Below are positions 48,451-57,664 of a stretch of 64,000 nt of DNA, in pieces. Numbering within the stretch: position 1 is the stretch's first letter; the number at the start of each line of letters is the position of its first letter. The position numbers were made by a program, and so were the translations under genes. Location: NCBI RefSeq assembly GCF_009604375.1, contig NZ_WEGH01000007.1, positions 186,001-250,000 on the forward strand. The letters are read 5' to 3'. The notes under the pieces are model-generated. The model saw only the letters and a program-made list of their open reading frames with translations, ran no database searches and had not been told where the DNA came from. The DNA comes from Actinomadura macrotermitis (GTDB taxonomy: Bacteria > Actinomycetota > Actinomycetes > Streptosporangiales > Streptosporangiaceae).

Positions 48451-50226
48451 GTGGCTCCGCCTCGTAGCAATGTTCCCAGGCCCGGGCGCACGCTCTTCGC
48501 GCTCTTCGCGGTGCTGGCCGTTCTGACCGGTGTGATGTTCCTGCAGGGCCAGACGACCCCGAAACTCGGGCTCGATCTCGCCGGCGGGACGACGGTGACG
48601 CTCACCGCCAAGACCGAGAACGGCAAGAACCCGCCGGCCACCCAGATGGACCAGGCCGTCAAGATCATGACCAAGCGGGTCAACGGTCTGGGCGTCGCCG
48701 AGGCCGAGGTGGCCAAGCAGGGCAGCAACAACATCGTGGTGAACGTGCCCGGTGAGGGGCAGGGCCGCGTCGTCCAGCTCATCGGCACCACGGCCAGGCT
48801 GCAGTTCCGCCAGGTGTTCGCGGTGACCGACGGCAAGCCGACCACGGTGCCCTCGCCGTCGCCGAGCCCGAGCGGCAAGGACGGCAAGGACAAGGGCGCC
48901 AAGCCGTCGGCGTCCTCGACGCCGTCGCCGCGGTCCTCGGCCCAGCCGTCGGCCTCGCCGTCGCCGCGCGGCCGCGCGCTGTCGCAGGCGCTGACCGCGC
49001 CGTCGCCGAGCCCGTCGGCCTCGGCCAAGCCGTCGCCGCAGGCCTCGGTGCCGCCGATCACGCCGCAGCCCGACGGCGGCCTGTCCGCGATCAAGGACAA
49101 GGCGGTGCTGGAGCAGTTCGCCAAGCTGGACTGCTACCACGGCGACCGGCGCGTGCCCGGCGCCAACGACCCGAACCGCCAGTGGGTCGCCGCGTGCGAC
49201 GAGAAGGCCGAGAAGGGGCAGATCGGCAAGTACATCCTCGGCCCGGTGCGGGTGGACGGCAAGAACGTCACCAGCGCCGACGCGATGCCGCCGAACGCCC
49301 AGCAGGCCTCGGCGAGCTGGTCGGTCGGGCTGAAGTTCGACGGCAAGGGCGCCAAGGACTTCGGCGCGGTGACCACCGAGGCCTCCCAGGCCTACCAGGC
49401 GAGCCCGAACTCGCCGCAGGCGCAGGTCGCGATCGTGCTGGACGGCCAGGTGGTGTCGGCGCCGAGCATCAGCCGCGGCGCGATCACCGGCGGCTCCGCC
49501 AGCATCGACGGCCCGCCCGAAAGCTTCGACCAGGCCTACGCCACCAACCTCGCCAACGTGCTGAAGTACGGCGCGCTGCCGCTGGAGTTCAAGCAGAGCT
49601 CCATCGACGAGGTGTCCTCCACCCTCGGCACCGACCAGCTGCGCGGCGGCCTGATCGCCGGCGGGATCGGCCTCGCCCTGGTCGTGCTGTACTGCCTGCT
49701 GTACTACCGGGGCCTCGGCCTGGTGGCGGTGTCCAGCCTGGTGGTCGCGGCCGGCATCACCTACCTGTCGGTGGTGATCCTCGGCGAGAACATGGGCTTC
49801 CGGCTCTCGCTGGCGCACATCATCGGCCTCATCGTGTCCATCGGCATCACCGCCGACTCCTTCATCGTGTACTTCGAGCGGCTCCGTGACGAGCTGCGGG
49901 CGGGCCGCCGGCTGCGGCCCTCGGTCGAGGTGGCGTGGAAGCGGGCGCGGCGCACCATCCTGGTCGCCGACGCGGTGACCTTCATCGCGGCGCTGGTGCT
50001 GTTCTTCCTCGCCGTCGGCGGCGTCAAGGGCTTCGCGTTCGCGATGGGCCTGACCACCCTGATCGACGTCGTGGTGGTCTTCTTCTTCACCAAGCCGCTG
50101 GTCGCGCTGCTGGCGCGGACCGACTTCTTCGGCCGGGGCCACCCGCTGTCGGGCCTGGACCCGAGGAAGCTGCACAAGGAGCCGGCGCCCGTCGCCACCG
50201 CCCGTCCGAAGAGCCAGGAGGCGTGA
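48451..50226 (+). CDS. secD: protein translocase subunit SecD with S/P-rich insert
   Basis: Proton-driven RND-type partner of the Sec translocon, 591 residues. Helix 1 (TLFALFAVLAVLTGVMF) precedes LGLDLAGGTTVTL, the SecD signature. The large outer domain is followed by five helices (from GGLIAGGIGLALVVLYCLLY) with SIGITADSFIVYFERLRDELR. Residues about 131-208 are an unusual disordered insert of Ser-Pro-Ala-Lys repeats (PSPSPSPSGKDGKDKGAKPS and similar) inside the first outer domain. GTG at 48451 is the likely start, although no strong ribosome site is seen (GACGGGAAG is 22 bases upstream). Confidence 0.95.
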   Translation: MAPPRSNVPRPGRTLFALFAVLAVLTGVMFLQGQTTPKLGLDLAGGTTVTLTAKTENGKNPPATQMDQAVKIMTKRVNGLGVAEAEVAKQGSNNIVVNVPGEGQGRVVQLIGTTARLQFRQVFAVTDGKPTTVPSPSPSPSGKDGKDKGAKPSASSTPSPRSSAQPSASPSPRGRALSQALTAPSPSPSASAKPSPQASVPPITPQPDGGLSAIKDKAVLEQFAKLDCYHGDRRVPGANDPNRQWVAACDEKAEKGQIGKYILGPVRVDGKNVTSADAMPPNAQQASASWSVGLKFDGKGAKDFGAVTTEASQAYQASPNSPQAQVAIVLDGQVVSAPSISRGAITGGSASIDGPPESFDQAYATNLANVLKYGALPLEFKQSSIDEVSSTLGTDQLRGGLIAGGIGLALVVLYCLLYYRGLGLVAVSSLVVAAGITYLSVVILGENMGFRLSLAHIIGLIVSIGITADSFIVYFERLRDELRAGRRLRPSVEVAWKRARRTILVADAVTFIAALVLFFLAVGGVKGFAFAMGLTTLIDVVVVFFFTKPLVALLARTDFFGRGHPLSGLDPRKLHKEPAPVATARPKSQEA

Positions 50227-50228
50227 CC

Positions 50229-51377
50229 ATGGGCCTGCGCGCAGCCCTTTCCCGGATCTACCGGGGCGAGATCAGCGCCGACATCGTCGGCAAGCCCAAG
50301 ATCTGGTACTCCATCTCGGGCCTGCTGCTGGTGTTCTCCATCGCCGGCCTGCTCATCCAGGGCATGAACTTCGGCGTGGAGTTCAAGGGCGGCTCGGTCT
50401 TCACCTTCAAGGCCGGCGGCCAGTCCATCGAGCAGGTGCGCGGCGCGGTCACCGGCGCCGGCCCGCACCAGGCGATCGTGCAGAAGGCGGGCGGCGACTG
50501 GCGCGTCACCACCGAGAGCCTGGAGTCGCCCGAGGTCACCAAGGTCAAGGAGAACATCGCCAAGGAGCTGAAGGTGCCGGCCGACAAGGTCAGCACCCAG
50601 GTCGTCGGCGCCTCCTGGGGCGGTGAGATCCAGAACAAGGCCTGGCAGGCGCTGATCGTCTTCATGGTCCTGATCGTCGCCTACCTGTCGGTCGCCTTCG
50701 AGTGGCGGATGGCGGTGGCGGCGATGGTCGCGCTGCTGCACGACCTGGTCATCACCGCCGGCGTGTACGCCTGGTCGGGCTTCGAGGTCACCCCGGCGAC
50801 GCTGCTGGGCTTCCTCACCATCCTCGGCTACTCGCTGTACGACGCGGTCGTGGTGTTCGACATGATCAAGGAGGTCACCAGGCCGCTGACCCCGACCTCC
50901 AAGATCACCTACAGCGAGGCGGCCAACCAGGCGCTCAGCAGCACGCTGATCCGCTCGCTGAACACCTCGCTGGTCGCGATCCTGCCGGTCGGCGCGATCT
51001 TGTTCATCGGCACCACGCTGTTCGGCGCGGGCACGCTGAAGGACCTGTCGCTGTCGCTGTTCGTCGGCATGATCGTCGGTACCTACTCCTCGATCTGCGT
51101 GGCCACGCCGCTGCTGGTGCAGCTGAAGGAGCGCGAGCCGCGCTACCGCGAGCTGCGGGCCAACATCGCGCGCCGCGAGGCCAGCGCCAAGCGGCAGGCC
51201 AAGTCCGCCAAGGCGGCCTCGGCCGTGGACGAGGTGGACGACGAGCCCGCGCCCGCCGCCGGCGACGACGCCTCCCAGGAGGGCGTCCCGGCCGGGGTGA
51301 CCGTCCGCAAGGTCGTCCAGCAGGGGTCGCGCAACCAGCCCAAGAAGGGCACCCGGACGCAGCGCCGCAACAAGTAG
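50229..51377 (+). CDS. secF: protein translocase subunit SecF
   Basis: Second RND-type component, 382 residues, forming the SecDF channel with SecD; it uses the proton gradient to pull preproteins out. MNFGVEFKGGSVFTF is the SecF counterpart of the SecD signature. Helix blocks are VAFEWRMAVAAMVALLHDLV and LGFLTILGYSLYDAVVVFD. The C-terminal 70 residues are charged and low-complexity (ARREASAKRQAKSAKAAS). ATG at 50229 lies 2 bases after the secD stop, with CAGGAGGCG overlapping it. Confidence 0.96.
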   Translation: MGLRAALSRIYRGEISADIVGKPKIWYSISGLLLVFSIAGLLIQGMNFGVEFKGGSVFTFKAGGQSIEQVRGAVTGAGPHQAIVQKAGGDWRVTTESLESPEVTKVKENIAKELKVPADKVSTQVVGASWGGEIQNKAWQALIVFMVLIVAYLSVAFEWRMAVAAMVALLHDLVITAGVYAWSGFEVTPATLLGFLTILGYSLYDAVVVFDMIKEVTRPLTPTSKITYSEAANQALSSTLIRSLNTSLVAILPVGAILFIGTTLFGAGTLKDLSLSLFVGMIVGTYSSICVATPLLVQLKEREPRYRELRANIARREASAKRQAKSAKAASAVDEVDDEPAPAAGDDASQEGVPAGVTVRKVVQQGSRNQPKKGTRTQRRNK

Positions 51378-51397
51378 TCCCCGTACGAGATCACCGG

Positions 51398-51433
51398 CGG
51401 CCGTGCCCACCCCCCTGCGGGCGGGCACGGCCG
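51398..51433 (+). terminator. 11-bp hairpin between secF and apt
   Basis: CGGCCGTGCCC (51398-51408) pairs perfectly with GGGCACGGCCG (51423-51433) around a 14-base loop. No T-tract follows. The apt ribosome site begins 15 bases later, so it might be a partial terminator or a processing point rather than a full stop. Confidence 0.5.
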
Positions 51434-51457
51434 TCGTCATGAGCACAGGAGGAACCA

Positions 51458-51982
51458 GTGGACCTCGACAGGCTGATCCAGGACCGGATCCGCGACGTTC
51501 CCGACTACCCCAAGCCCGGGGTGCTGTTCAAGGACATCACGCCGCTGCTGGCCGACCACGTGGCGTTCGCCGGCGTGGTGGACGCCATCGTCGCCCACCA
51601 CGGCCGCGGCACCGTCGACAAGATCGTCGGGATCGAGGCGCGCGGGTTCATCCTGGCCGCCCCGGTCGCCTACCACTTCGGCGCGGGCTTCGTCCCGGTG
51701 CGGAAAAAGGGAAAGCTGCCCGCGGCCACCATCGAGGAGAACTATGATCTCGAGTACGGGACCGAGACCATCCAGATGCACACCGACGCGTTCGCGCCCG
51801 GTGAGCGGGTGCTGATCGTCGACGACGTGCTGGCCACCGGCGGCACCGCCCGCGCGGCGGCCGAGCTGGTGCGGCGCGGCGGCGGCGAGGTCGCCGGGCT
51901 GTCGGTGCTGATGGAGCTGACGTTCCTGGACGGCCGCGCCAAGCTGGGGGATCTGGACGTCCATTCCCTGGTCAAGGTCTAG
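51458..51982 (+). CDS. apt: adenine phosphoribosyltransferase
   Basis: Purine salvage enzyme joining adenine to PRPP to give AMP, 174 residues. PDYPKPGVLFKDITPLL opens the protein; the PRPP-binding motif is VLIVDDVLATGGTA, and IVGIEARGFILAAPVA is the flexible-loop region. GTG at 51458 has AGGAGGAACCA upstream. It sits between secF and relA, the standard order in actinobacteria; salvage links naturally to (p)ppGpp nucleotide turnover. Confidence 0.97.
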   Translation: MDLDRLIQDRIRDVPDYPKPGVLFKDITPLLADHVAFAGVVDAIVAHHGRGTVDKIVGIEARGFILAAPVAYHFGAGFVPVRKKGKLPAATIEENYDLEYGTETIQMHTDAFAPGERVLIVDDVLATGGTARAAAELVRRGGGEVAGLSVLMELTFLDGRAKLGDLDVHSLVKV

Positions 51983-52087
51983 TGCCGAAAGGCCGCCGGA
52001 TAGACTGGCGGAATCGGCGGTCCGGCGGGGACGGGCGCTCCCCGCGGGACGACCAAGGGCCGCGCCCGCATGCGCTAAGGAGGCTGG

Positions 52088-54565
52088 GTGCCAGGTGAGG
52101 CGGTATCGACCGGAGCGGTGAGCCATGACGCGGTGCCCGGCGCCGCGCGTGACGACACCGCCGCGCCCGGGGCCGCGCGCGACACCGCGCCGCCGGCCGG
52201 GACGCCCGCCACGCCCCCGGCGACCCGCCCGCCCGCACCCGCCGGCCGGGCGGGCGGCACCACGCCGCCCGCCGCGGCCGACCCGGCCGAACCGGCCGAC
52301 CCCTCCCGGCCGGCCCCGGCCGCCATCCCACCCTCTGCCGCCCGGGTGCGCCGTAGGCTCGCCAGGCTCGGCGCCCAGCGCGGACCTGCCATGAACCCGG
52401 TACTGGAACCACTCAACAAGACCGTCCGCAACACCCACCCCAAAGCGGACCTGCGGATGATCGAGCGCGCCTACGACGTGGCCGCGCACTACCACCGCGA
52501 CCAGAAGCGCAAGAGCGGCGATCCCTACATCACCCACCCGCTCGCGGTCGCCACCATCCTCGCCGAGCTCGGCATGAACACCGAGACGATCTGCGCGGCG
52601 CTGCTGCACGACACCGTCGAGGACACCCCCTACACCCTGGACGAGCTGCGCGCCGACTTCGGCGACGAGATCGCCGCGCTGGTCGACGGCGTCACCAAGC
52701 TCGACAAGGTCAAGTACGGCGACGCCGCCGAGGCCGAGACCGTGCGCAAGATGGTCGTGGCGATGGCCCGCGACATCCGCGTCCTGGTCATCAAGCTCGC
52801 CGACCGGCTGCACAACATGCGCACGCTGCGCTACATGCCGCGGCACAAGCAGGAGAAGAAGGCGCGCGAGACGCTGGAGGTGTTCGCCCCGCTGGCGCAC
52901 CGCCTCGGCATGAACACGCTGAAGTGGGAGCTGGAGGACCTGTCCTTCGCCACCCTGTACCCCAAGCGGTTCGACGAGATCGCCCGGCTGGTGTCCGAGC
53001 GCGCCCCGCGCCGCGACATCTTCCTGCAGGAGGTCATCGAGAACGTCTCGGCCGACCTGCGCGAGTCCAAGATCAAGGCGACCGTCACCGGCCGGCCCAA
53101 GCACTACTACTCGATCTACCAGAAGATGATCGCCCGCGATGTCGGGTTCGACGACATCTACGACCTGGTCGGCATCCGGGTCCTGGTGGACAGCGTCCGC
53201 GACTGCTACGCCGCCCTCGGCACGATCCACGCGCGGTGGAACCCGGTCCCCGGCCGGTTCAAGGACTACATCGCGATGCCGAAGTTCAACATGTACCAGT
53301 CGCTGCACACCACCGTCATCGGCCCCGAGGGCAAGCCGGTGGAGCTGCAGATCCGCACCTGGGGCATGCACCGGCGCGCCGAGTACGGCGTCGCCGCGCA
53401 CTGGAAGTACAAGGAGGAGACGGTCGGCGGCCGCAAGGCGGCCGACATGCAGTGGCTGCGCCAGCTGCTGGACTGGCAGAAGGAGACCGCCGACCCGGCC
53501 GAGTTCCTGGAGTCGCTGCGCTTCGACCTGTCGGTGTCGGAGGTGTTCGTCTTCACCCCCAAGGGCGACGTGATGGCGCTGCCGCAGGGCGCCACCCCGG
53601 TCGACTTCGCCTACGCCATCCACACCGAGGTCGGGCACCGATGTATCGGCGCCCGCGTCAACGGCCGGCTGGTGCCGCTGGAGTCCACCCTGGACAACGG
53701 CGACGCCGTCGAGGTCTTCACCTCCAAGTCGCCCGACGCGGGCCCCTCCCGCGACTGGCTGAACTTCGTCAAGTCCGCCCGCGCCCGCAACAAGATCAAG
53801 CACTGGTTCTCCAAGGAGCGCCGCGACACCGCGATCGAGTCGGGCAAGGAGGCCATCGCCCGCGCGATGCGCAAGCAGAACATGCCGCTGCAGCGGATGA
53901 TGTCGGGGGAGGCGCTGCTGGCCCTCGCCCGCGACATGCGCTACGCCGACGTGTCGTCGCTGTACGCGGCGGTCGGCGAGAACCAGGTGTCGGCGCAGAC
54001 CGTCGTGCAGCGCCTGGTGGACGCGCTCGGCGGCGTGGAGAGCGCCGAGGAGGACCTCGCCGAGATCGCGGTGCCGACCCGCCGCAAGCGCAGCCGGCCG
54101 TCCGCCGACCCCGGCGTGGTCGTGGCGGGCGACCCCGACGTGTGGGTGCGGCTGTCGCGCTGCTGCACCCCGGTGCCCGGCGACGACATCGTCGGGTTCG
54201 TCACCCGCGGCCACGGCGTGTCGGTGCACCGCGCCGACTGCGCCAACGTCGACAGCCTGAAGTCGCAGCCCGACCGGCTGATCGACGTCAAGTGGTCGCC
54301 CGGCGAGGACTCGGTCTTCCTGGTCGCGATCCAGGTCGAGGCGCTGGACCGGCCGCGGCTGCTGTCGGACGTCACCCGGGTCCTGTCCGACCAGCACGTC
54401 AACATCCTGTCGGCGTCGGTCACCACCACCCGCGACCGCGTCGCCGTCAGCCGCTTCACCTTCGAGATGGGCGACCCCAAGCACCTCGGGCACGTGCTGA
54501 AGGCCGTGCGGTCCATCGACGGCGTCTACGACGTGTACCGCGTCACCAGCGGCGCCCCCCGGTAG
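52088..54565 (+). CDS. relA: bifunctional (p)ppGpp synthetase/hydrolase RelA/SpoT homologue
   Basis: Stringent-response enzyme of 825 residues. Residues 1-95 are a low-complexity Ala/Pro/Thr extension. The HD hydrolase domain follows, with HPLAVATILAELG and LLHDTVEDTPYTL (near 170-180). The synthetase domain has YDLVGIRVLVDSV and MYQSLHTTVIGPEGKPVE. TGS (about 484-545, VFVFTPKGDVMALPQG), a CC/ZFD region with CCTPVPGDDIVG and a C-terminal ACT domain complete the Rel layout. Both active sites look intact. GTG at 52088 has AAGGAGG upstream; an internal ATG at 52391 would remove only the extension. Confidence 0.96.
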   Translation: MPGEAVSTGAVSHDAVPGAARDDTAAPGAARDTAPPAGTPATPPATRPPAPAGRAGGTTPPAAADPAEPADPSRPAPAAIPPSAARVRRRLARLGAQRGPAMNPVLEPLNKTVRNTHPKADLRMIERAYDVAAHYHRDQKRKSGDPYITHPLAVATILAELGMNTETICAALLHDTVEDTPYTLDELRADFGDEIAALVDGVTKLDKVKYGDAAEAETVRKMVVAMARDIRVLVIKLADRLHNMRTLRYMPRHKQEKKARETLEVFAPLAHRLGMNTLKWELEDLSFATLYPKRFDEIARLVSERAPRRDIFLQEVIENVSADLRESKIKATVTGRPKHYYSIYQKMIARDVGFDDIYDLVGIRVLVDSVRDCYAALGTIHARWNPVPGRFKDYIAMPKFNMYQSLHTTVIGPEGKPVELQIRTWGMHRRAEYGVAAHWKYKEETVGGRKAADMQWLRQLLDWQKETADPAEFLESLRFDLSVSEVFVFTPKGDVMALPQGATPVDFAYAIHTEVGHRCIGARVNGRLVPLESTLDNGDAVEVFTSKSPDAGPSRDWLNFVKSARARNKIKHWFSKERRDTAIESGKEAIARAMRKQNMPLQRMMSGEALLALARDMRYADVSSLYAAVGENQVSAQTVVQRLVDALGGVESAEEDLAEIAVPTRRKRSRPSADPGVVVAGDPDVWVRLSRCCTPVPGDDIVGFVTRGHGVSVHRADCANVDSLKSQPDRLIDVKWSPGEDSVFLVAIQVEALDRPRLLSDVTRVLSDQHVNILSASVTTTRDRVAVSRFTFEMGDPKHLGHVLKAVRSIDGVYDVYRVTSGAPR

Positions 54566-54574
54566 CAGGCCCCG

Positions 54575-54620
54575 GACGCGAAGAAGGGCCGCTCCGTCCG
54601 GAGCGGCCCTTCTTCGCGTC
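54575..54620. terminator. perfect 21-bp hairpin between convergent relA and aspS
   Basis: The two 21-base arms at 54575-54595 and 54600-54620 are perfect complements around the loop GTCC; the stem core is AAGAAGGGCCGCTCC. The TTCTTC in the right arm and its complement give T-rich exits on both strands. It lies 9 bases after the relA stop and just before the aspS stop, so it ends transcription from both sides. Confidence 0.85.
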
Positions 54621-54625
54621 ATGGC

Positions 54626-56389
54626 TCAGGCCTTGTCGGCCGCCTCCTTGGCGGGGTCGACGTCCACCCCGGCCTCCTTGCGCTGCTGCGCGGTGATCGG
54701 CGTGGGCGCGGCGGTCAGCGGGTCGTACCCGGACGCGGCCTTGGGGAAGGCGATGACGTCGCGGATCGAGGGCTCGCCGGCCAGCAGCATGATCGTGCGG
54801 TCCCAGCCGAACGCGATGCCGCCGTGCGGCGGCGGGCCGAACTTGAACGCCTCCAGCAGGAAGCCGAACTGCGACTCGGCCTCCTCCTTGGACAGGCCGA
54901 GCACGTCGAACACCCGCTGCTGCATCTCGGCGCGGTGGATACGGATCGAGCCGCCGCCGATCTCGTTGCCGTTGCAGACGATGTCGTAGGCGTTGGCCAG
55001 GGCCGAGCCCGGGTCGTCCTGGAAGGTGTCGGCGTACTCGGGCTTCGGCGCGGTGAACGGGTGGTGCACCGACGTCCAGCCGATCCGCTCGCCCTTGTCG
55101 TCCTCCACCGGCTCGAAGATCGGCGCGTCCACGATCCACACGAACGCCCAGGCCGACTCGTCGATCAGGTCGCAGCGGCGGCCGATCTCCAGCCGGGCCG
55201 CGCCGAGCAGCTCGCGGGTGGCGTGCGGCCGGCCCGCGCCGAAGAAGATCGCGTCGCCGGGGGCGGCGCCGGCCTTGGCGGCCAGCCCCTCCTTCTCGGC
55301 GTCGGACAGGTTCTTGGCGACCGGGCCGCCGAGCGTCCCGTCCTCCTGCACCAGCACGTAGGCGAGGCCGCGGGCGCCGCGCGCCTTGGCCCAGTCCTGC
55401 CAGGCGTCCAGCTCCTTGCGGGTCTGCGACGCGCCGCCGGGCATGACGACCGCGCCGACGTAGGGCGCCTGGAACACCCGGAACGAGGTGCCCGCGAAGT
55501 ACTCCGTCATCTCGGTCAGCTCGTTGCCGAACCGCAGGTCGGGCTTGTCGGACCCGTACCGCGACAGGGCGTCGGCGTAGGTCATGTGGGGGATCGGCCG
55601 CGGGATCTCGTACCCGGCGATCTCCTTCCACAGCGTCGCCACCAGGTCCTCGCCGACCTTCAGCACGTCGTCCTGCTCGACGAACGACATCTCGATGTCG
55701 ATCTGGGTGAACTCGGGCTGCCGGTCGGCGCGGAAGTCCTCGTCGCGGTAGCAGCGGGCGAGCTGGTAGTAGCGCTCCAGGCCGCCGACCATGAGCAGCT
55801 GCTTGAACAGCTGCGGCGACTGCGGCAGCGCGTACCAGTGGCCCGGCTTCAGCCGCACCGGGACCAGGAAGTCGCGGGCGCCCTCGGGGGTGGAGCGGGT
55901 CAGCGTCGGGGTCTCGACGTTGACGAAGCCGTGCCCGTCCAGCACCCGGTGCACCAGGAACGAGGCCTGGGAGCGGATCCTCAGCGCGCGGGCGACGGCC
56001 TCGCGGCGGATGTCGAGGTAGCGGTACTTGAGCCGGATCTCCTCGTTGACGTTGACGTCGCCCTCGATCGGGAACGGCAGCGGCGCGGACTCCGACAGCA
56101 CCTCGATCTCGGTCGCGGCGACCTCGATGTCGCCGGTCGGCAGCTCGGGGTTCTCGTTGCCCGCCGGACGGATCCGCACCTCGCCGACGACCCGGACGCA
56201 GTACTCGGCGCGCAGGTCGTGCGCCGCCTCGTCCTCGCGGAAGACGACCTGGGCGGAGCCGGAGGCGTCGCGCAGGTCGATGAAGGTGACGCCCCCGTGG
56301 TCGCGGCGGCGCGCCACCCAGCCGGCCAGCGTCACCTGCTGTCCGGCGTGCTCCCTGCGGAGCGTGCCCGCCTCGTGTGAGCGGATCAT
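54626..56389 (-). CDS. aspS: aspartyl-tRNA synthetase
   Basis: Class IIb synthetase of 587 residues. The N-terminal anticodon-binding OB domain begins MIRSHEAGTLRREHAGQQVT, with GWVARRRDHGGVTFIDLRD. The catalytic core has motif 2 (YYQLARCYRDEDFRADRQPE) and motif 3 (GIAFGWDRTIMLLAG). The large bacterial GAD insert is present. The ATG overlaps the hisS stop by 4 bases, so translation is coupled. Whether it also charges tRNA-Asn cannot be judged here; no Asn/Gln amidotransferase genes are in the window. Confidence 0.97.
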   Translation of the reverse strand: MIRSHEAGTLRREHAGQQVTLAGWVARRRDHGGVTFIDLRDASGSAQVVFREDEAAHDLRAEYCVRVVGEVRIRPAGNENPELPTGDIEVAATEIEVLSESAPLPFPIEGDVNVNEEIRLKYRYLDIRREAVARALRIRSQASFLVHRVLDGHGFVNVETPTLTRSTPEGARDFLVPVRLKPGHWYALPQSPQLFKQLLMVGGLERYYQLARCYRDEDFRADRQPEFTQIDIEMSFVEQDDVLKVGEDLVATLWKEIAGYEIPRPIPHMTYADALSRYGSDKPDLRFGNELTEMTEYFAGTSFRVFQAPYVGAVVMPGGASQTRKELDAWQDWAKARGARGLAYVLVQEDGTLGGPVAKNLSDAEKEGLAAKAGAAPGDAIFFGAGRPHATRELLGAARLEIGRRCDLIDESAWAFVWIVDAPIFEPVEDDKGERIGWTSVHHPFTAPKPEYADTFQDDPGSALANAYDIVCNGNEIGGGSIRIHRAEMQQRVFDVLGLSKEEAESQFGFLLEAFKFGPPPHGGIAFGWDRTIMLLAGEPSIRDVIAFPKAASGYDPLTAAPTPITAQQRKEAGVDVDPAKEAADKA

Positions 56390-57654
56390 CGTGAAAGCCT
56401 TTCCTTCAGCGTCGAGACGATTGCGGCGAGCGGGACGGCGGTCTGGTCGCCGGCGGCCAGGTCCTTGACCTGGGCCGCGCCGGCGGCGATGTCCCGTTCG
56501 CCGAGGATCACGGCGTACTTCGCCCCCGACCGGTCGGCGTCCTTCATGGCGCCCTTCAGCTTCTTGCCGCCGAAGGCCATGTCGGCGGCGATCCCGGCCC
56601 GGCGCAGCTCGGCGACCAGCGTGAACACCTTGCGCTCGGCGGCCTCGCCGAGCGCCACCCCGAACACCTCGCAGCGCGGCTTGGCCGCGAACTGCGCGCC
56701 CTCGGCCTCCAGCGCCAGGATGGTGCGGTCCAGGCCGAGCCCGAACCCGATCCCGGGCAGCTCGGGGCCGCCGATGTCCTCCGACAGGCCGTCGTAGCGG
56801 CCGCCGCCGCCGATGCCCGACTGGGCGCCGAGCAGCGGGTGGTCGAACTCGTAGGTGGTGCGGGTGTAGTAGTCCAGGCCGCGCACCAGCGTGGGGGTGT
56901 CCTCCCAGGCGATGCCGAGGTCGGCCAGCAGCTCGCGGACCTTGTCGTGGTAGGCCTTGCAGTCGCCGCACAGGTGGTCGGCCATCAGCGGCGCGCCGGC
57001 CAGCTGCTCGCGCACCTGCGGGCGCTTGTCGTCCAGCACCCGCAGCGGGTTGATCTCGATGCGCTCGCGGGTGGCCTCGTCCAGGTCCAGGCCGCGCAGG
57101 AACTCCTGCAGCAGGGCCCGGTAGGCCGGGCGGCACTCCTTGCAGCCGAGCGAGTTCAGCAGCAGCCGCACCTGGGTGAGGCCGAGGCTCCGGTACCAGT
57201 TCGCCGCGATCGCGATCGTCTCGGCGTCGACCTGCGGGTCCTCGCTGCCGATGGCCTCCAGGTCCAGCTGGTAGAACTGCCGGTAGCGGCCCTTCTGCGG
57301 GCGCTCGGCGCGGAACGCCGGGCCGGTCGTCCAGACCTTGACCGGCAGCGCGCCCTCGCGGTGCAGGTTGTTCTCCAGCACCGCGCGCAGCACCGAGGCG
57401 GTGAACTCCGGGCGCAGCGTCAGCGACCGGCCGCCGCGGTCCTCGAAGGTGTACATCTCCTTGCTGACCACGTCGGTGGACTCGCCGACGCCGCGCTTGA
57501 ACAGGTTGGTGTCCTCGAACACCGCCAGCTCCAGGTAGCCGTATCCGGCCAGCCGGGCCTGCTCGGCGAACGCCTCGCGGATCGCGTAGAACAGGTCGGC
57601 GCGCGGCGGCACGTATTCACTGACCCCCTTGGGGGCCTGAAAGCTCGAACTCAT
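56386..57654 (-). CDS. hisS: histidyl-tRNA synthetase
   Basis: Class II synthetase of 422 residues. FQAPKGVSEYVPPRADLFYA is the N-terminal motif 1 lead-in. Motif 2 is FRAERPQKGRYRQFYQLDLE, the histidine-specific motif LVRGLDYYTRTTYEF is present, and motif 3 is GIGFGLGLDRTILALE. A C-terminal anticodon domain ends the protein. ATG at 57654 starts a family-like N-terminus; the frame stays open to 57732 without support. It lies 10 bases after the metallo-hydrolase stop, in one operon with aspS. Confidence 0.97.
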   Translation of the reverse strand: MSSSFQAPKGVSEYVPPRADLFYAIREAFAEQARLAGYGYLELAVFEDTNLFKRGVGESTDVVSKEMYTFEDRGGRSLTLRPEFTASVLRAVLENNLHREGALPVKVWTTGPAFRAERPQKGRYRQFYQLDLEAIGSEDPQVDAETIAIAANWYRSLGLTQVRLLLNSLGCKECRPAYRALLQEFLRGLDLDEATRERIEINPLRVLDDKRPQVREQLAGAPLMADHLCGDCKAYHDKVRELLADLGIAWEDTPTLVRGLDYYTRTTYEFDHPLLGAQSGIGGGGRYDGLSEDIGGPELPGIGFGLGLDRTILALEAEGAQFAAKPRCEVFGVALGEAAERKVFTLVAELRRAGIAADMAFGGKKLKGAMKDADRSGAKYAVILGERDIAAGAAQVKDLAAGDQTAVPLAAIVSTLKERLSR

Positions 57655-57664
57655 GATCTTTGGC

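Noticed and set aside
51437..54622. 1061-residue minus-strand open frame antisense to apt and relA
   Set aside because: The translation is Val/His/Gly/Asp repeats without family features, while the plus strand encodes apt and relA with intact motifs.
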